Source: Exobasidium rhododendri (taxonomy: Eukaryota > Basidiomycota > Exobasidiomycetes > Exobasidiales > Exobasidiaceae). From it: a DNA stretch of 64,000 bases. Made by a program: the position numbers and the translations under genes. The notes beneath the pieces are model-generated. The model saw only the letters and a program-made list of their open reading frames with translations, was not told the DNA's origin and ran no database searches. The number at the start of each line of letters is the position of its first letter. The first letter of the stretch is position 1. This document shows, in pieces, positions 1 through 10,470 of the stretch. The stretch spans positions 2,418,001 to 2,482,000 of the forward strand of contig CP110630.1 in the NCBI GenBank assembly GCA_026210745.1. Direction: 5' to 3'.

Positions 1-913
1 TCCTGGAGGGCGGCAATGAGGTCGATATGGATGATGACAGAAGAAGAGTTTCGCATGCCTGCAGACGATGGAGCAAGATGTGAAATCAGATCTGAGGTCA
101 GGGAGGCAGTGCTAAGCGAGAATTCTTCACTGACCACTGATGACGGAGTCTGAGCCCGGCCTTCCTTTCGCCAGGTGGATGTGGTTTCGCTTCATCTTAC
201 TCAGACCCCCGCTGCCTCTTATCATTTCCCACGCTTGAACATTCGTACCATGTAGGATCTCCACTCCTTCAGGTAAGCTTGATTGCTCGTTGGCTTGCTC
301 TGATGTATCGGAAGACAAGATCGACAGATTTGACAATGTCAAGGGGCGGTGGTCCAGAGAAGTGATCTGAGAGGAAAGATGTCAAAAGACGGACAATCAA
401 ACACTATTCGAGCTGGACGAAACGAAGAGTGAAAAGCGATTAGCAGCGACTCACTTCGGAGATAGAGTGACCTTGTACCGCTCTGATGAGCAGACTGTCA
501 TCTTCGTCTCGACTGACTTCAAATCGCTTCTTGTCGTTGCTGGCGACTACTTGCAGAATATCATCCTGCGTTGGACTCTTGCCATTTTCAAGCTTCAATT
601 TTGAAATCTTCGGCCTTGCTAGTACCGCAGACAGAAGAATATACCCATCTGGACGTATCTTTAGACCTTCTTTTGCTGCTCCATGTCGTAGGATGTAGGA
701 AAGCGCTTTACTCAATTGAACTGTAGGTGTCGCTTCTCGTCTGGCACCGCCCCGTCCGTCCTTTCCGCCCTTTCCTTTTGCGCTGCTCCCTGCACTGGTG
801 GACTCAATCTGGCTCGTTGAAGCACTGGCTGTGTCACACGTCTCTGCTGTGCTCATGAGGGCGTAGTCTGCAAGGGGAAGTCTTTGTGGAGACTGACGAT
901 CAGCCTCACTCAA
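1..913 (-). CDS. TPT1: tRNA 2'-phosphotransferase (partial, cut by left edge)
   Basis: Final enzyme of tRNA splicing: it transfers the 2'-phosphate left at the ligated junction to NAD+. The exons, read right to left, are 913-455, 366-135 and 58 to the window edge, so the C-terminus is missing. Donors are GTGAGT and GTCAGT. After about 75 Ser/Ala/Gly-rich residues come the family motifs LSYILRHGA, LKIRPDGY, NDKKRFEV, RAVQGHSI, ILHGT, RNHIHLAKG and, formed only across the last junction, VISGMR. The His of LRHGA and the RNHIH block are conserved active-site regions in this family. It is divergent from SF3B6 with 168 bp between the start codons, so the two RNA-splicing genes may share a promoter. 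Family assignment is firm; the extent beyond base 1 is unknown. Confidence 0.93.
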
Positions 914-1081
914 TTGATTCTTCCCAAACCCAAAAATTCAATGCAATGATCGCTGATCTAGACTTCACGTGTACAACACATTTCACCCACCACCACCCCG
1001 CCATCACTTTCTTTTGACCTCATCACCATCTTCATCATCCACCCTACCTACTCTATAGAAGTAGTAGGGTCCAGGCAAGAA

Positions 1082-1618
1082 ATGAGCTCGCAAGCAGAAA
1101 GTCGACAGCAGAGTCGAATGCTCTTTGTCAAGAATCTGAATTACAACGTACAAGGTGAGTTGGCAAGGCATGGCGCATGTATCATCAGGCAGGTAAGAAT
1201 ACCAGCCAAGGTCTCGAACGTCTCTAATACTGTCATCCTCCTGCATCCCTACGCATATCAATAGGTGCCGATCTATATGAGCTGTTCGGGAGGTATGGGG
1301 CAATCAGACAGGTTCGGATAGGTGATCAAGCCGGTAAGACAAAGGGCACAGCGTTTGTAGTCTTCGAAGAAATCGGGGATGCGAAAAAGGCAATGGAGCA
1401 TCTCAATGGTTTTCATTTGCAAGAGCGGTACATCGTCGGTGAGTCACTAGTACTTGTAGAGGGAGTAGGGGAGATTGTGAGCAAGCCGCTAACGTGTCAA
1501 TCATATGGCTATAGTCCTTTTCCATATACCCTCCAGGACAGCGGCGAAGGCAGACCTGGCAAAGAGAGAAGCTGACTTAGAACGACTCAAGCAACAGCAC
1601 GACATCAAAGACGAATGA
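1082..1618 (+). CDS. SF3B6: Splicing factor 3B subunit 6 (p14), RRM protein
   Basis: Small U2 snRNP protein that contacts the branch-point adenosine and the SF3B1 scaffold in the nucleus. The exons are 1082-1154, 1265-1438 and 1515-1618, giving 116 aa (human about 125). The single RRM shows MLFVKNLNYNV as RNP2, GAIRQVRIG, and KGTAFVVFEE as RNP1. It is followed by AMEHLNGFHLQERYIVVLFH and a charged C-terminal helix (LERLKQQHDIKDE) typical of p14. All three exons join in frame with GTGAGT donors and AG acceptors, and family motifs run uninterrupted across both junctions. The next gene converges with 173 bp between stop codons. With SPF30 it is one of two U2-linked splicing factors in this window. 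Confidence 0.95.
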
Positions 1619-1791
1619 AGCACACGACACATGTATACTAGAGCTCTTCCACCATGAAGGATAAGGAAAACGAGAGAAAGGAGCATATCATCAATTACAT
1701 TTGTATTGCACTACCCCGTCGGCCAACTCAGTCTACGTTGTCTAGTGTCCTTTGCAGTGCAACGATGAACTGAATTGTATCTCAAAATGTA

Positions 1792-2975
1792 TCAATAATC
1801 ATGTCTTTGCTGCTGTGCTGTTTGGTCCTGGTAGCCGTATCTGCCGTCGTTGTGCTCGTAGGTATTGTGGTAATCACTCTCGTAGCTATCAGGATGAGGA
1901 GCCGCACCGGTGTCGTAGCTAGAGTACGGTTCTTGGTAGGGAGCGTGTGAAGCGTCGTTGTAGTCGGCAGCATGACCTCCATAAGAAGCTTCCCGATCTC
2001 TGGCGGGCCCATCGGAATGCGTCCTGTAAGTTTCCGCATATCCTCTTTCGTCTTGCTGAGCTGGCCGGAATGAGGTTATCCCTTCGTCTGCATCATCCCA
2101 CACATCGGACCTACGATTGGCTAAGGGTATGCCTTCTGTGTTCATCCCGTTGTAGCTAGATTGACGGGATAGGATCATCAGTCGATAGCGCCTCGAATCG
2201 ACAATCACTCAATCACATCTACTCACGACTTTTGGTCTTGGTCTGCCCTTCTCATACTTTGGCCATACACTCTTTGGCAGTAGCACATGTAAAGCTGCAG
2301 GAGACAGGTGTGAATAAAAAAAAAGAGCACGGTGTGGCGAATTATGTCTGTTCTCCCCGCTTTCTCCTGACTCACCTGGGTAAGGCCGATAAGAGCGATC
2401 AGCAGCCCCATGCACCCAACTTGGACCCAAATGAAGATGTTGCAGATAGTCTCTCCGACACCACTCAGTTCACTCGAGCTCGTCGACGAGCTTCCTGCAG
2501 GTGCATTTCCATACAATGCAACACAACTAGTCAGTGCTGCGCTATGCCTTGCCGCGGAAACTGCAAAGAATGCCAAGGTGACCAAGATTGTCACCAGCGT
2601 CAACAAGAAATTGATGCGAATGTACGTCCGGTACAATCCAGTCTTCTCCTTCTTTATAGAGACGATTCCGACGATTTGCCATGCAACTACGACGAATCCC
2701 AACACGCAAACAATCGCCCTTGGCCACCCAGAGGGCAGTGAACCGGATGAAGCTACAATGGAAGGAGGACCAATGGCAAGTAAAGCAACGCAGAGGGCCA
2801 CAAAGATGAACTCCAAACAGATTGTGTAAGATCCAAAGTTGATGAGCGGAATAGCCTAGGAGCGACGATAGCAGCTTGTACGTCAGTCATCAGCACTCGC
2901 CTTCATACCCACACATGACACCATGCTCACACAGCAACAAAATTCCAGACCTTTGCCTCTGTTTCTGACAGTCAT
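1792..2975 (-). CDS. Four-TM membrane protein with Cys cluster and Tyr-rich tail (unknown function)
   Basis: The exons, read right to left, are 2975-2931, 2855-2376, 2294-2227 and 2155-1792, giving 318 aa. The first 15 codons end in Cys-Cys-Cys at the edge of TM1, a plausible palmitoylation site. Four hydrophobic segments lie at about residues 25-50, 62-84, 95-118 and 150-175. The loop before TM4 has Ser/Thr-rich sequence and Cys residues. The final 125 residues are polar, rich in Tyr, Asp, Gly and His with repeated short Tyr-containing elements, and look disordered and cytosolic. I recognise a general fungal tetraspan membrane-protein architecture but no named family or activity. Frame continuity supports all junctions; the 45-nt first exon is the least certain part. 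Confidence 0.75.
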
Positions 2976-3518
2976 GTTGAGGTGATCCAGCCAGATGGAA
3001 AGACGCTGAATGACCGACTACGATGTGAGCTTGAAAGACGAGAAGTGAAAATATCACTGCACTTCTATGCCCAGCGTCGATTGCTTGCAAGAAGAATAGT
3101 TCGGTGTCTGGCTATGTGTGGTGGAGATCGATGTAAGAAGAGGTGAAGAGAGGGCGACCAGCGCTTCACAGAGCAGATTCCGATATCCAAAAAAATAATT
3201 GATAGCGGAGTTGGAGTGACAATTCAAGGAAGATAGATCTCCTTACATCAGTGGGGGGGGACCGGCAATTGTCCACTTTAGCTTTCTTCATTTCTGTAAA
3301 TAGACACACACTACAAACAGTCCTCCCCCTCCTTTGTAATTCAAATTCGCCGACGCGCTCTCTCTATCCATCGGGACTGGCTGGCTCAAGGTCAAAGATG
3401 GTCGAATCGTCCGCGAAGATCTGATCCGTCTGCAGTCGAGACAAGGTGGGCAAAAGAGGAGACACAAACTAATATTGATTGTTACAAAGTTGAGCTGTTC
3501 GGCTCTGAGAAGGCCCCA
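2976..3518. promoter_or_regulatory. Intergenic: promoter side of the four-TM gene
   Basis: This 543-bp stretch lies between the start of the leftward four-TM gene and the stop of leftward FCF2, so it must hold the promoter of the former and the FCF2 3' end. It contains a short G-run near 3253. I see no convincing ORF, tRNA or repeat. Confidence 0.5.
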
Positions 3519-4646
3519 TCACCGCCGTTGACGCTTGCCTGCATTGCCCTTCTTACGTTTACTGATGTGACTACTTCGACCTACATCTGTTCGAGCTTGT
3601 TGCTACAGGGGCAAAGCAATCGATATTTATAAGTTAACTCCTCGCAGCCTGCACAAGACGCCCCTGACGAGACTCATACTCACCTCGCTAAACTTCCTCT
3701 TCGTATAGGCAGCATTTTGAGCGTCTTTCACCAATTCGTCAATGACAGTCTTTCCTCGTTCTGATCTTGTCATAGTGGAAGCTGGCTCTAGATTCGAGGA
3801 AATGATCTTGCCCATTTGAGCAAATGCTGGCATCGACTTGTCACCAGCTCCATTTCCACCTCTGAAGAATCGCTTTGGATCCATAGCGTTACGAAGTCGA
3901 ATGGCTTGTATTTCCTTCTTCATCTCTTCGGCTGTAGGTCCACGAGAATGAATATTGTTGTTGCCTTTCGTCAGACTGCCTTTCTTCCCAGCAAAAGATT
4001 TGGGAAAAGCGGGCAAGTCAAACCACTTGGAACCTGCCGTTTTCTCCCTTTCTTTTTGACGCTCTCGTTTCTGGTAATTTTCGCTCCTTGGCCGATCCTG
4101 TCCCAGCTCATCTCCTCGTTTCAGCCTTTCGAAATAAGAGTCAAGCTCTTGCTGTGTTTGACGGCTGCGAGGGAGGGGAATCCAGCCAAGTCAGACTCTG
4201 CGCCTCGCATTCCGAACACATCGCTGCCAGACTCACCCCTTCCCTTTGCGGTCGGCCTCCTTTGCTGCTTCCTCCGTCGCATTCTTTCCGACCACACTAT
4301 CATCAACGAATCGAACCTCATCTGCATTCATCTCAAAGGCTGTCTCGTCATTCAGTGTTCCGCTTAGTACTGCCTCGTCCCTCGCTCGACAGTCTCGGAG
4401 TGATGCTTGAAATAGCTCTTCGAGATCGTCTTCGGCTGAGCTGTCATCCGAATCTGATTCGTCGCTGCTACCAGAGGCACTTTCATCTCCGTCGGTGTCT
4501 ACGGAAGAGGACCCTGAAGTTGAGGCCACCTCGCTCCCACTTTCTTGTATGTTGCTGATTTTGCGTTCTACTTGAGCTTTATTACCCGCCACTCCTACTT
4601 CCTCCTGTTGCTCTAGTTCGGCTTGTCGCCTCCTTGTCAGAACCAT
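3519..4646 (-). CDS. FCF2: Fcf2-family pre-rRNA processing protein
   Basis: Nucleolar factor of the small-subunit processome, required for early 18S pre-rRNA cleavages. The exons, read right to left, are 4646-4237, 4164-3684 and 3602-3519, giving 324 aa. The N-terminal 110 residues are acidic and Ser-rich. The Fcf2 domain follows: KWFDLPAFPK, then EEMKKEIQAIRLRNAMDPKR, then MGKIISSNLEPAST and GKTVIDELVKDAQ...YTKRKFSE. The short last exon supplies the basic tail (KRKKGNAGKRQRR), as expected for this family. Splicing is essential: each exon read straight through runs into a premature stop. A TATA-like run (GGAATATATTG on the coding strand, about 4733-4743) lies about 90 bp upstream of the start. 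Confidence 0.92.
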
Positions 4647-5008
4647 GATTCGAGGTGATGTGTCGACCCTCAGTGAGCTCTTTTTCCCTTAGACTCCATC
4701 CAGGAAGTTATTGACTTAAAATTATCAAATTTCAATATATTCCACAAAAAGTTCACTGCACGTGGCGTCAATGGTCACTGAACAATGATTCAACACCGGC
4801 ACAGACGACACATAACCACGGTCCTAAAAAAAGATAATCTGCGATTGCAAGACAAGACCAAGAAAGGACGTAGTGTCGAGAGAGCGTCGATGAACTACAG
4901 AAACGGAGTGTGAATGTGTTTGGGGGAAGTGACCAAGAAAGGGACAGAGGAAAGAATTTACTAATTCAGGGGAGGATCGAGAACATGAAAGCGTACCTGC
5001 AAAAAGAG
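4647..5008. promoter_or_regulatory. Intergenic: FCF2 promoter and MFS 3' flank
   Basis: These 362 bp separate the FCF2 start from the MFS stop, both leftward. The part near 4715-4745 is AT-rich with a TATA-like element for FCF2. I see no other gene in it. Confidence 0.5.
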
Positions 5009-7242
5009 CTACTCTTCCTCTTCCTCTGCAATTGCTTCTTCCCGGATAGGTGCTGGAGCAGGTGCAGTCTTGCGACCAGGTAGGATGAACTCCTGAATAG
5101 GTAAAAGGAAGATGAAAGCCATCACTGCAGCAAAAGTGATGGCAATAAAGACTTGATGGAAAGCCTTTTCTATAGCGGCGACCGCCAATGCCTTTTGACT
5201 CTTGTTGAGGATTCGAATTACATTGACGTCTTTTCGGATCGCGGCAATGACCTTGGTGGGAAGTCCAGAAGCTCTTAGGTTCTTCTGTAGTCCATTTTGT
5301 AAGACTGCGTTGGAAAGGGAGATTCCCAAAACGGATCCAGTGGCTCGGAAGAGGTAGGTACTGCAAGTGATGGGAAAGAGTAGCTGCGTCAGTTCACCTC
5401 TTTGAGCGTACTTTCAACGTATTAGCAGTCTAACTCACACTCCAGTTGCAGCTGCCATCATGCTGGGCTCGATGGAAGCAATCAAGGCGACCAAGCTGTG
5501 AAAAATAAAACACATGATCATTAATGTGAACTCTTTCGCACGCAAAAGACGGGACGAAAGACAAGGTACCCACGTAATAGTCAAGATTCCTCCATAAGCA
5601 GCACCGTTCCAGGGCATGGTGAGCCAGTAGACCCATTCAGAAGTGTGTCCGCTCTTCCAGAAACACATGATTAAGGGACCGACGAATGCGCACACACCGA
5701 ATCCAGTCAACATTGCCTTGTATCGACCGTTTCGAGCCATGAGCAGACCGGCGGACAGACTGCAGGCAGAAGCTACGACTGCGTTAGGAATGAGGTGAAG
5801 TCCGGCGTAGGAGCTGCTAGTCTGTTCGACGGCAGTGAAGTAGAGCGGAATGTTGAAGATGATGCCGAATTGCGACATGGTGATGAACCAACAAGCCAGA
5901 GCAACGAATCCAGGAGTACGAGTGAATAAGACTTGCATAGGCATCAAAGGCTCTTTGGCGACGTATTTTTCGACGTAGACGAATGCACACAAGATGATGA
6001 GACCTCCAATGAGAGATCCAAGAACGACCTTGTCAGTCCATTCTCTTTGATTTCCGCCCAAGCTTAGTGCAACGATGATAAGAGTAACGGATCCAACGAG
6101 AGTCAATGCACCAAAGACATCGATTCGCTTGAGCTTCTCTACCATGGAGCCCGGTCCACCTGGAATGTTGACTTTCCAGCTGACTACGGCAAAGTGAATC
6201 ATGCACAGAGGAACTTGAATCAAGAAAGCCCATCTCCAGCCAATTCCAGAGTCGACTAATAGACCAGCCAAAGGAGCACCACCACTTGCACCGGCAGCGT
6301 AGACGAGGTTACCGAGACCTTGCCATGTTCCTCTAGCTTTGAGACTGACCAGATCCGAAGTAACGATGGTAGACATGGTGGTAAGACCACCACCACCAAT
6401 ACCGGCCAAAGCACGAGCTGCACAGAGCTGCCAGAAAGACTGGGATAGTCCACAAAAGAGACTGCAAATGTGAGAGGTGGGATGAATTTCTTGTCAGAAA
6501 CACAACGTGCATCCCACTTCCGGGTCTTCCAACGATAGCCACAATCACTCACCATCCAAGACCGAATGTGAAGGACGCAAAGAGCGTAGCAGTTTTTCGG
6601 CCAAAAATATCACTGAATCGTCCATACAATGGTTGGAATGCAGTTTGAGTCAACAAGTAGGATGTCTGGTAAGGTAGGGGAAGAAAGGGTAAGCTGCTGT
6701 CAGGCCGTGAAGAAAGGTGTCAATCCAAACTTGACACTCACTCCAAGCCATTGAATTTCAGAAGAGACTTTAAATTCACTTCCGACCGTTCCTAGGATAC
6801 TTGCGACACAGGTACCGTCGATAGCAGCCAAGGCAGTACCGATCCACATCGAGCCCATGATGATGAGTAGGTCAGGTCTCTGAGGCTCTTCAGCTGGCTC
6901 TTCTCCCACCTCAGGTACACCAGCCAAGCCGCTTGGGCTGATGGAGAAGTGAGACTGATCAGGAGGAGGCGCGAACGCTGAAGATTGAGGATCAACACCA
7001 TGAGCTGCGTCTCGAACTGTGGAGGAAAGAGAAAAGGTGCAAAGGAAAGTGTCAATACGCGGTAATGATGTTGAAGAGGGCTATCTACCGAATAGATGAG
7101 GATGTGGCATTCACCCCTACTCACTAGCCGAGAAAGCAGATTCGTGAGCGAGCAATTCGTCGTCACTCATCTCCATCGGTGGTCGAGACGTTGACAGACC
7201 CGAAGGTCTGCCGTGCAAGAGGGGGGTTCTCTCGGTGGACAT
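5009..7242 (-). CDS. DHA2-type MFS transporter, Fnx1/vacuolar amino-acid-like
   Basis: Predicted proton-coupled antiporter with about 14 membrane spans, 600 aa. The exons, read right to left, are 7242-7125, 7016-6742, 6665-6553, 6461-5574, 5495-5439 and 5360-5009. Visible motifs are LAAIDGTCVAS in TM1, IQWLGTSYLLT, motif A YGRFSDIFGRK, RALAGIGGGG, an antiporter-type GGAPLAGLLVD with WRWAFLIQVP, and GVTYLFRATGSVLGISLS near the end, which forms only across the last junction. The N-terminus has ERTPLL, an acidic dileucine motif of the [DE]xxxLL type used for vacuolar or lysosomal sorting. Together with resemblance to fission-yeast Fnx1 this suggests vacuolar basic amino-acid uptake, though drug efflux is an alternative. 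The C-terminus is Glu-rich. Confidence 0.87.
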
Positions 7243-7594
7243 AGTAGGAGGTGGTTTCCAGGTGTGAGTGATGAAGGGAAGGGTGAAAAATTGAGAAGAT
7301 TAAGAACGGTGAAAAACGCGAATTCACACTTCGCACAGTTCCTACTACGATACCCATAGCGACAGCCAGTGAAATTATATTCCACGCTAAATAAAATTCT
7401 AATTCTACTTCTTGCTCTAATTATTTTTGTTTGGAAGGAGGGAAATTATTCGTGCAGCAGCAGCATGTATACATATTCTGAGCGGAGACTCCAGTGGCGA
7501 AGAATCCGTCATGCCGCGCTTCATCTCCCCGTCGCGCTTCTCACCATCGCTTTTTTACCTTAAGCTTTGACATCTTCGACAGGCTGACAGAAGT
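7243..7594. promoter_or_regulatory. Divergent promoter region MFS / SPF30
   Basis: 352 bp between two divergent start codons. It includes an AT-rich patch at about 7370-7445 and no convincing ORF. It presumably carries both promoters. Confidence 0.5.
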
Positions 7595-8622
7595 ATGGAC
7601 GCTTCAGAGTAGGTGGAGAAGGAATGAGCGATGGTGTATGTCCACTGCAGGTACTCATTGGCAACACTTTGTTCTTCTTCTTCTTCTTCGCAGGCTAAAG
7701 ACCTACGAGCAGCAGTTGACTCAGGTTCAAGGTGCGCTGGTAGCAGATAGCGACAACGAAGAATTAAAGAATCTCGAGGTCGAATTGAAGAATTTAATCT
7801 CCCTTACCAAGCAGCTACTGGGTCAAGCAGAGTCGTCCACACCGTCTTCGTCCAGCGCAAGCACCAGTGTAGTCAGCAAGAAGGATACGCCTAAGCCCGC
7901 TACGACAAATGCAGCACCCCGGGCTTCAGATGTGAAACACTTTGCTGCGGGCGATGAATGCCAGGCAAAGTATGCGGTGAGTATCGAGTTGGCTGATGGT
8001 CGTATGTCAAGCAGCTCCTCAAAGGTCATCGTTTTCGCTCTTTGTCCTCAGGGTGACGGAAGGTGGTACTCGGCGCGGATTGTTTCTGTTGGTGGATCGT
8101 CGACTGATCCCAAGTATTCAGTCCTCTACAAAGGCTATGACTCTACTGAAATAGTCACCTCTGATTCTCTTCGTCCACTCAAAGGCGTAGTAGGGTCTCA
8201 TGGGACAAACATCACTACATCCGGACAGCCGGCTGATACAACGACTAAGAGGTCTGCATCAGCGACTTCGAAGCTGACGCCAGAAGAGACAACAGAAAGG
8301 GAGAGAAAAAGAAAGCGAAGTGAAAAGAAAGCAGAAAGGACAGCGAATAAATCAGCAGAAGCGAATGCGTTGCAAAACAACTGGCAGAAGTTTGCGAAAA
8401 AGGCAGAAAAGAAAGGAACGCTTAAGGGTGACAAGAGTATGTTCAAGACCCCAGAAGATCCATTAGCAAAAGGCGAGTAAGTCTGTAGGTGAAGCAGGTC
8501 GTCTGATCATACTGACGATACTTCATTGATGGTCTATGACTATCACAGTGGGTGTGGTGGGAGCTGGGAGAGGTATGACACATTTCAGCGATCGTAAAAA
8601 GCATGTCTACGATGCAGATTAG
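7595..8622 (+). CDS. SPF30: SPF30/SMNDC1 Tudor-domain splicing factor
   Basis: Nuclear U2-associated factor that uses a Tudor domain to read dimethylarginine on Sm proteins and helps tri-snRNP join the prespliceosome. The exons are 7595-7608, 7694-7976, 8052-8472 and 8549-8622, giving 263 aa. An N-terminal helix (LKTYEQQLTQVQGAL) is followed by a Tudor domain around FAAGDECQAKYA-GDGRWYSARI and YSVLYKGYDSTEIV, split by intron 2. A basic region ends in LQNNWQKFAKKAEKK and the conserved SMFKTPEDPLAK motif. The family C-terminus (KVGVVGAGRGMT) is recovered only if the last intron uses a GC donor (AAAG|GCGAGT). A GTAAGT four bases downstream would give a different, shorter tail. The 14-nt first exon is inferred from frame and signals. 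Confidence 0.88.
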
Positions 8623-8831
8623 AGGACTGTAGGAATATTAATATTGATACTCTTTCGATAAAGGAGCTCGAGGATGTAGCTGGGCAGATGAGGAGAGACA
8701 GGCTGCAACAATTCGTAGTAGAATAGTAAAAAATTTCACACCCTACAAATGAATGAATACTGCAGGCTTCTTTTAGTCATGACAGATGATCAAGCAAGGC
8801 AAGTCGTGCTTGGAGGGTGGACACGCAAGGA

Positions 8832-9777
8832 CTAAAGCAAGATGACAAAGCCGGTCAAAGTGAGTGCACCGAGGGCAACTACAGCAACGGAAGCAGTCCT
8901 GCCACTGGCAACGCCGTCAGCGCTGGCGCTTCCTCCTTTCGACGATCCCGTTGAATTCGTTGTCGATGTTGCTGATGTACTGTTCCCAGAGGCTGATGCT
9001 CGAATGGACGTGGGGATGGTCCCTATCGAGCTTGTGCCGCATTTCTGAGTGAAAATGGAGCCCAATTGAGTGGTGACGTTAGAACTCGAAGACTTGAAAG
9101 AAGGTGCGAACGTAGTGAGGAGTGCTTTGTTGCAATCTGTGCACAGTGCAGTCGTGTTAGCAGCAAATGCGGTGATGAGAGCCTCTTCTGAAGATGATGT
9201 CAAAGCAGTCAAGGCAGAAAGAGAAACGTTCATGTTGGTGGTCGTTTGTAGATTGCTGTCAAGAAAAGAAGGGTGTGAGTTCCTGTGGATCAAGAATCCT
9301 CGATCCCCGTTCTTCTCACCTTAAAGTCTGAGTAAGGCAGAGCTGGTTGCCTTTTGTCGTATCCTCCAGGCAAGCAGCCGTCCTGAAGGTATCGTAGTTG
9401 GTGAACAGGTAGACCAGTACCTCTGGTACAGTGGCGTTGTTTTCACTTGCAAGATCAGTAGAGCAGGCTTGTACCACCGACGTGTTGGCTGTCTTCAGTG
9501 TAGACGAAGAGCAGGCGGCATTAGGACAGATCTGACTAGAGAGATATGTGTTGAGAGGGTCGACCAGAGAGTCGTTCGATCCGGCTGCTCCAAAGGTCGT
9601 GAGAGCCTGCGTGAGGTGAAGGCACGAATTCAAGTCGCTGTTTGAGAGAAGCGATGCCACTCCACCGAGACAGGATGTGCTGAGATTGGAAACAAGACCG
9701 GAGGGCAGCCCACTCAACTGAGCTGACGCACCAGCGACGGCAAAGGCGAACAAGGATGCAGAAAGAGTAAATCGCAT
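8832..9777 (-). CDS. GPI-anchored Cys-rich secreted protein (unknown function)
   Basis: The two exons, read right to left, are 9777-9320 and 9255-8832, giving 293 aa. Residues 1-19 form a signal peptide with cleavage expected after GASA. The mature part is Ser/Thr/Ala-rich with about eleven Cys residues in short motifs (SCLGG, NSCLHL, QICPNAACS, LCTDCNK) and several NxS/T sites. A Ser/Gly-rich stretch then leads to a hydrophobic C-terminus (VAVVALGALTLTGFVILL) without a basic tail, the standard GPI-attachment arrangement. It looks like a fungal cell-wall or plasma-membrane mannoprotein. I recognise no enzymatic domain. A TATA-like element lies about 130 bp upstream of the start. Confidence 0.82.
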
Positions 9778-9905
9778 GATGCAGTGCAAGGGTGACGTAG
9801 GGGCTTTGGGCGAAATGGGGCGTTGGCAGTAGAGGATATGGCAAGGAAAGAAGCAAGGACAAGTGGGGGAAAGAGTAGCAATCTTTTTCTTGGTGACGAC
9901 TATCC

Positions 9906-9914
9906 CATATATAG
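9906..9914 (-). promoter_or_regulatory. TATA-like element upstream of the GPI-protein gene
   Basis: On the coding strand this reads CTATATATG, about 130 bp before the ATG of the GPI-anchored protein gene. This is a plausible position for a TATA box given a short 5' UTR; no transcript start is known. Confidence 0.4.
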
Positions 9915-10042
9915 CCTGGGAAGAAGAAGTAGAATGGTTGGGTGGCACCAAGAGGGCGGGATCCGAGTGCATTCCAGCACGGGACGCGGGTCGAGGCCTA
10001 AAGGCTGGAGAGCTTATCCCTTGGTCTCCAAAAATCCACCTA

Positions 10043-10470
10043 CAGTAGAACCCCCTCTAAACCGATATCGTCGGGATCGGGCCTTACATATCCAATTAGA
10101 GAGGAGATCGAAATAGAAATTCGAATTTTCAAGTTTTGGATTTCCTCCATTCTGACGTCTCACTAAATGTATGCCATTCACAGAGTAAGCCAAAAGCTTT
10201 GATCACCAAGTGGCCACCTTAAAAACGTTAATAATATATTCGAAAGATGTCCAGATACAAGAATTGCACCAAAAAGTAACAAATTACGGCCACGTGTAAC
10301 CTCTCTAATCCGATATCAGACTGTACCGGTAGAAAAATGCCAAATGCTATCTGAAATGAGGGGAGAGGGGAATAGCCAAATATACTAGGTCCCAAAATGG
10401 GACCGACCGATTTCTATCGGTTTTGAGGGGTTATCCGAATAAAACGTATCTAAATAGAGGGGTTCTACTG
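10043..10470. mobile_element. MITE, 428 bp, pogo/Tigger-like termini, TA duplication
   Basis: The left end begins CAGTAGAACCCCCTCTA and the right end, reverse-complemented, begins CAGTAGAACCCCTCTA. These are terminal inverted repeats of about 16 bp differing by one base. Both ends are flanked by TA (10041-10042 and 10471-10472), the target duplicated by Tc1/mariner and pogo-type elements. Inside, CTCTAAACCGATATC at 10055 recurs as CTCTAATCCGATATC at 10303. Two adjacent hairpins lie near the right end: GGTCCCA/TGGGACC at 10388-10404 and ACCGAT/ATCGGT at 10106+300 to about 10421. There is no transposase ORF, so it is non-autonomous. Assignment to the pogo group is inferred from the CAGT terminus and TA site. 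Confidence 0.78.

Noticed and set aside
2232-2829. Long plus-strand frames opposite the four-TM gene
   Set aside because: Antisense shadows of a spliced membrane-protein gene; no domain or start context.
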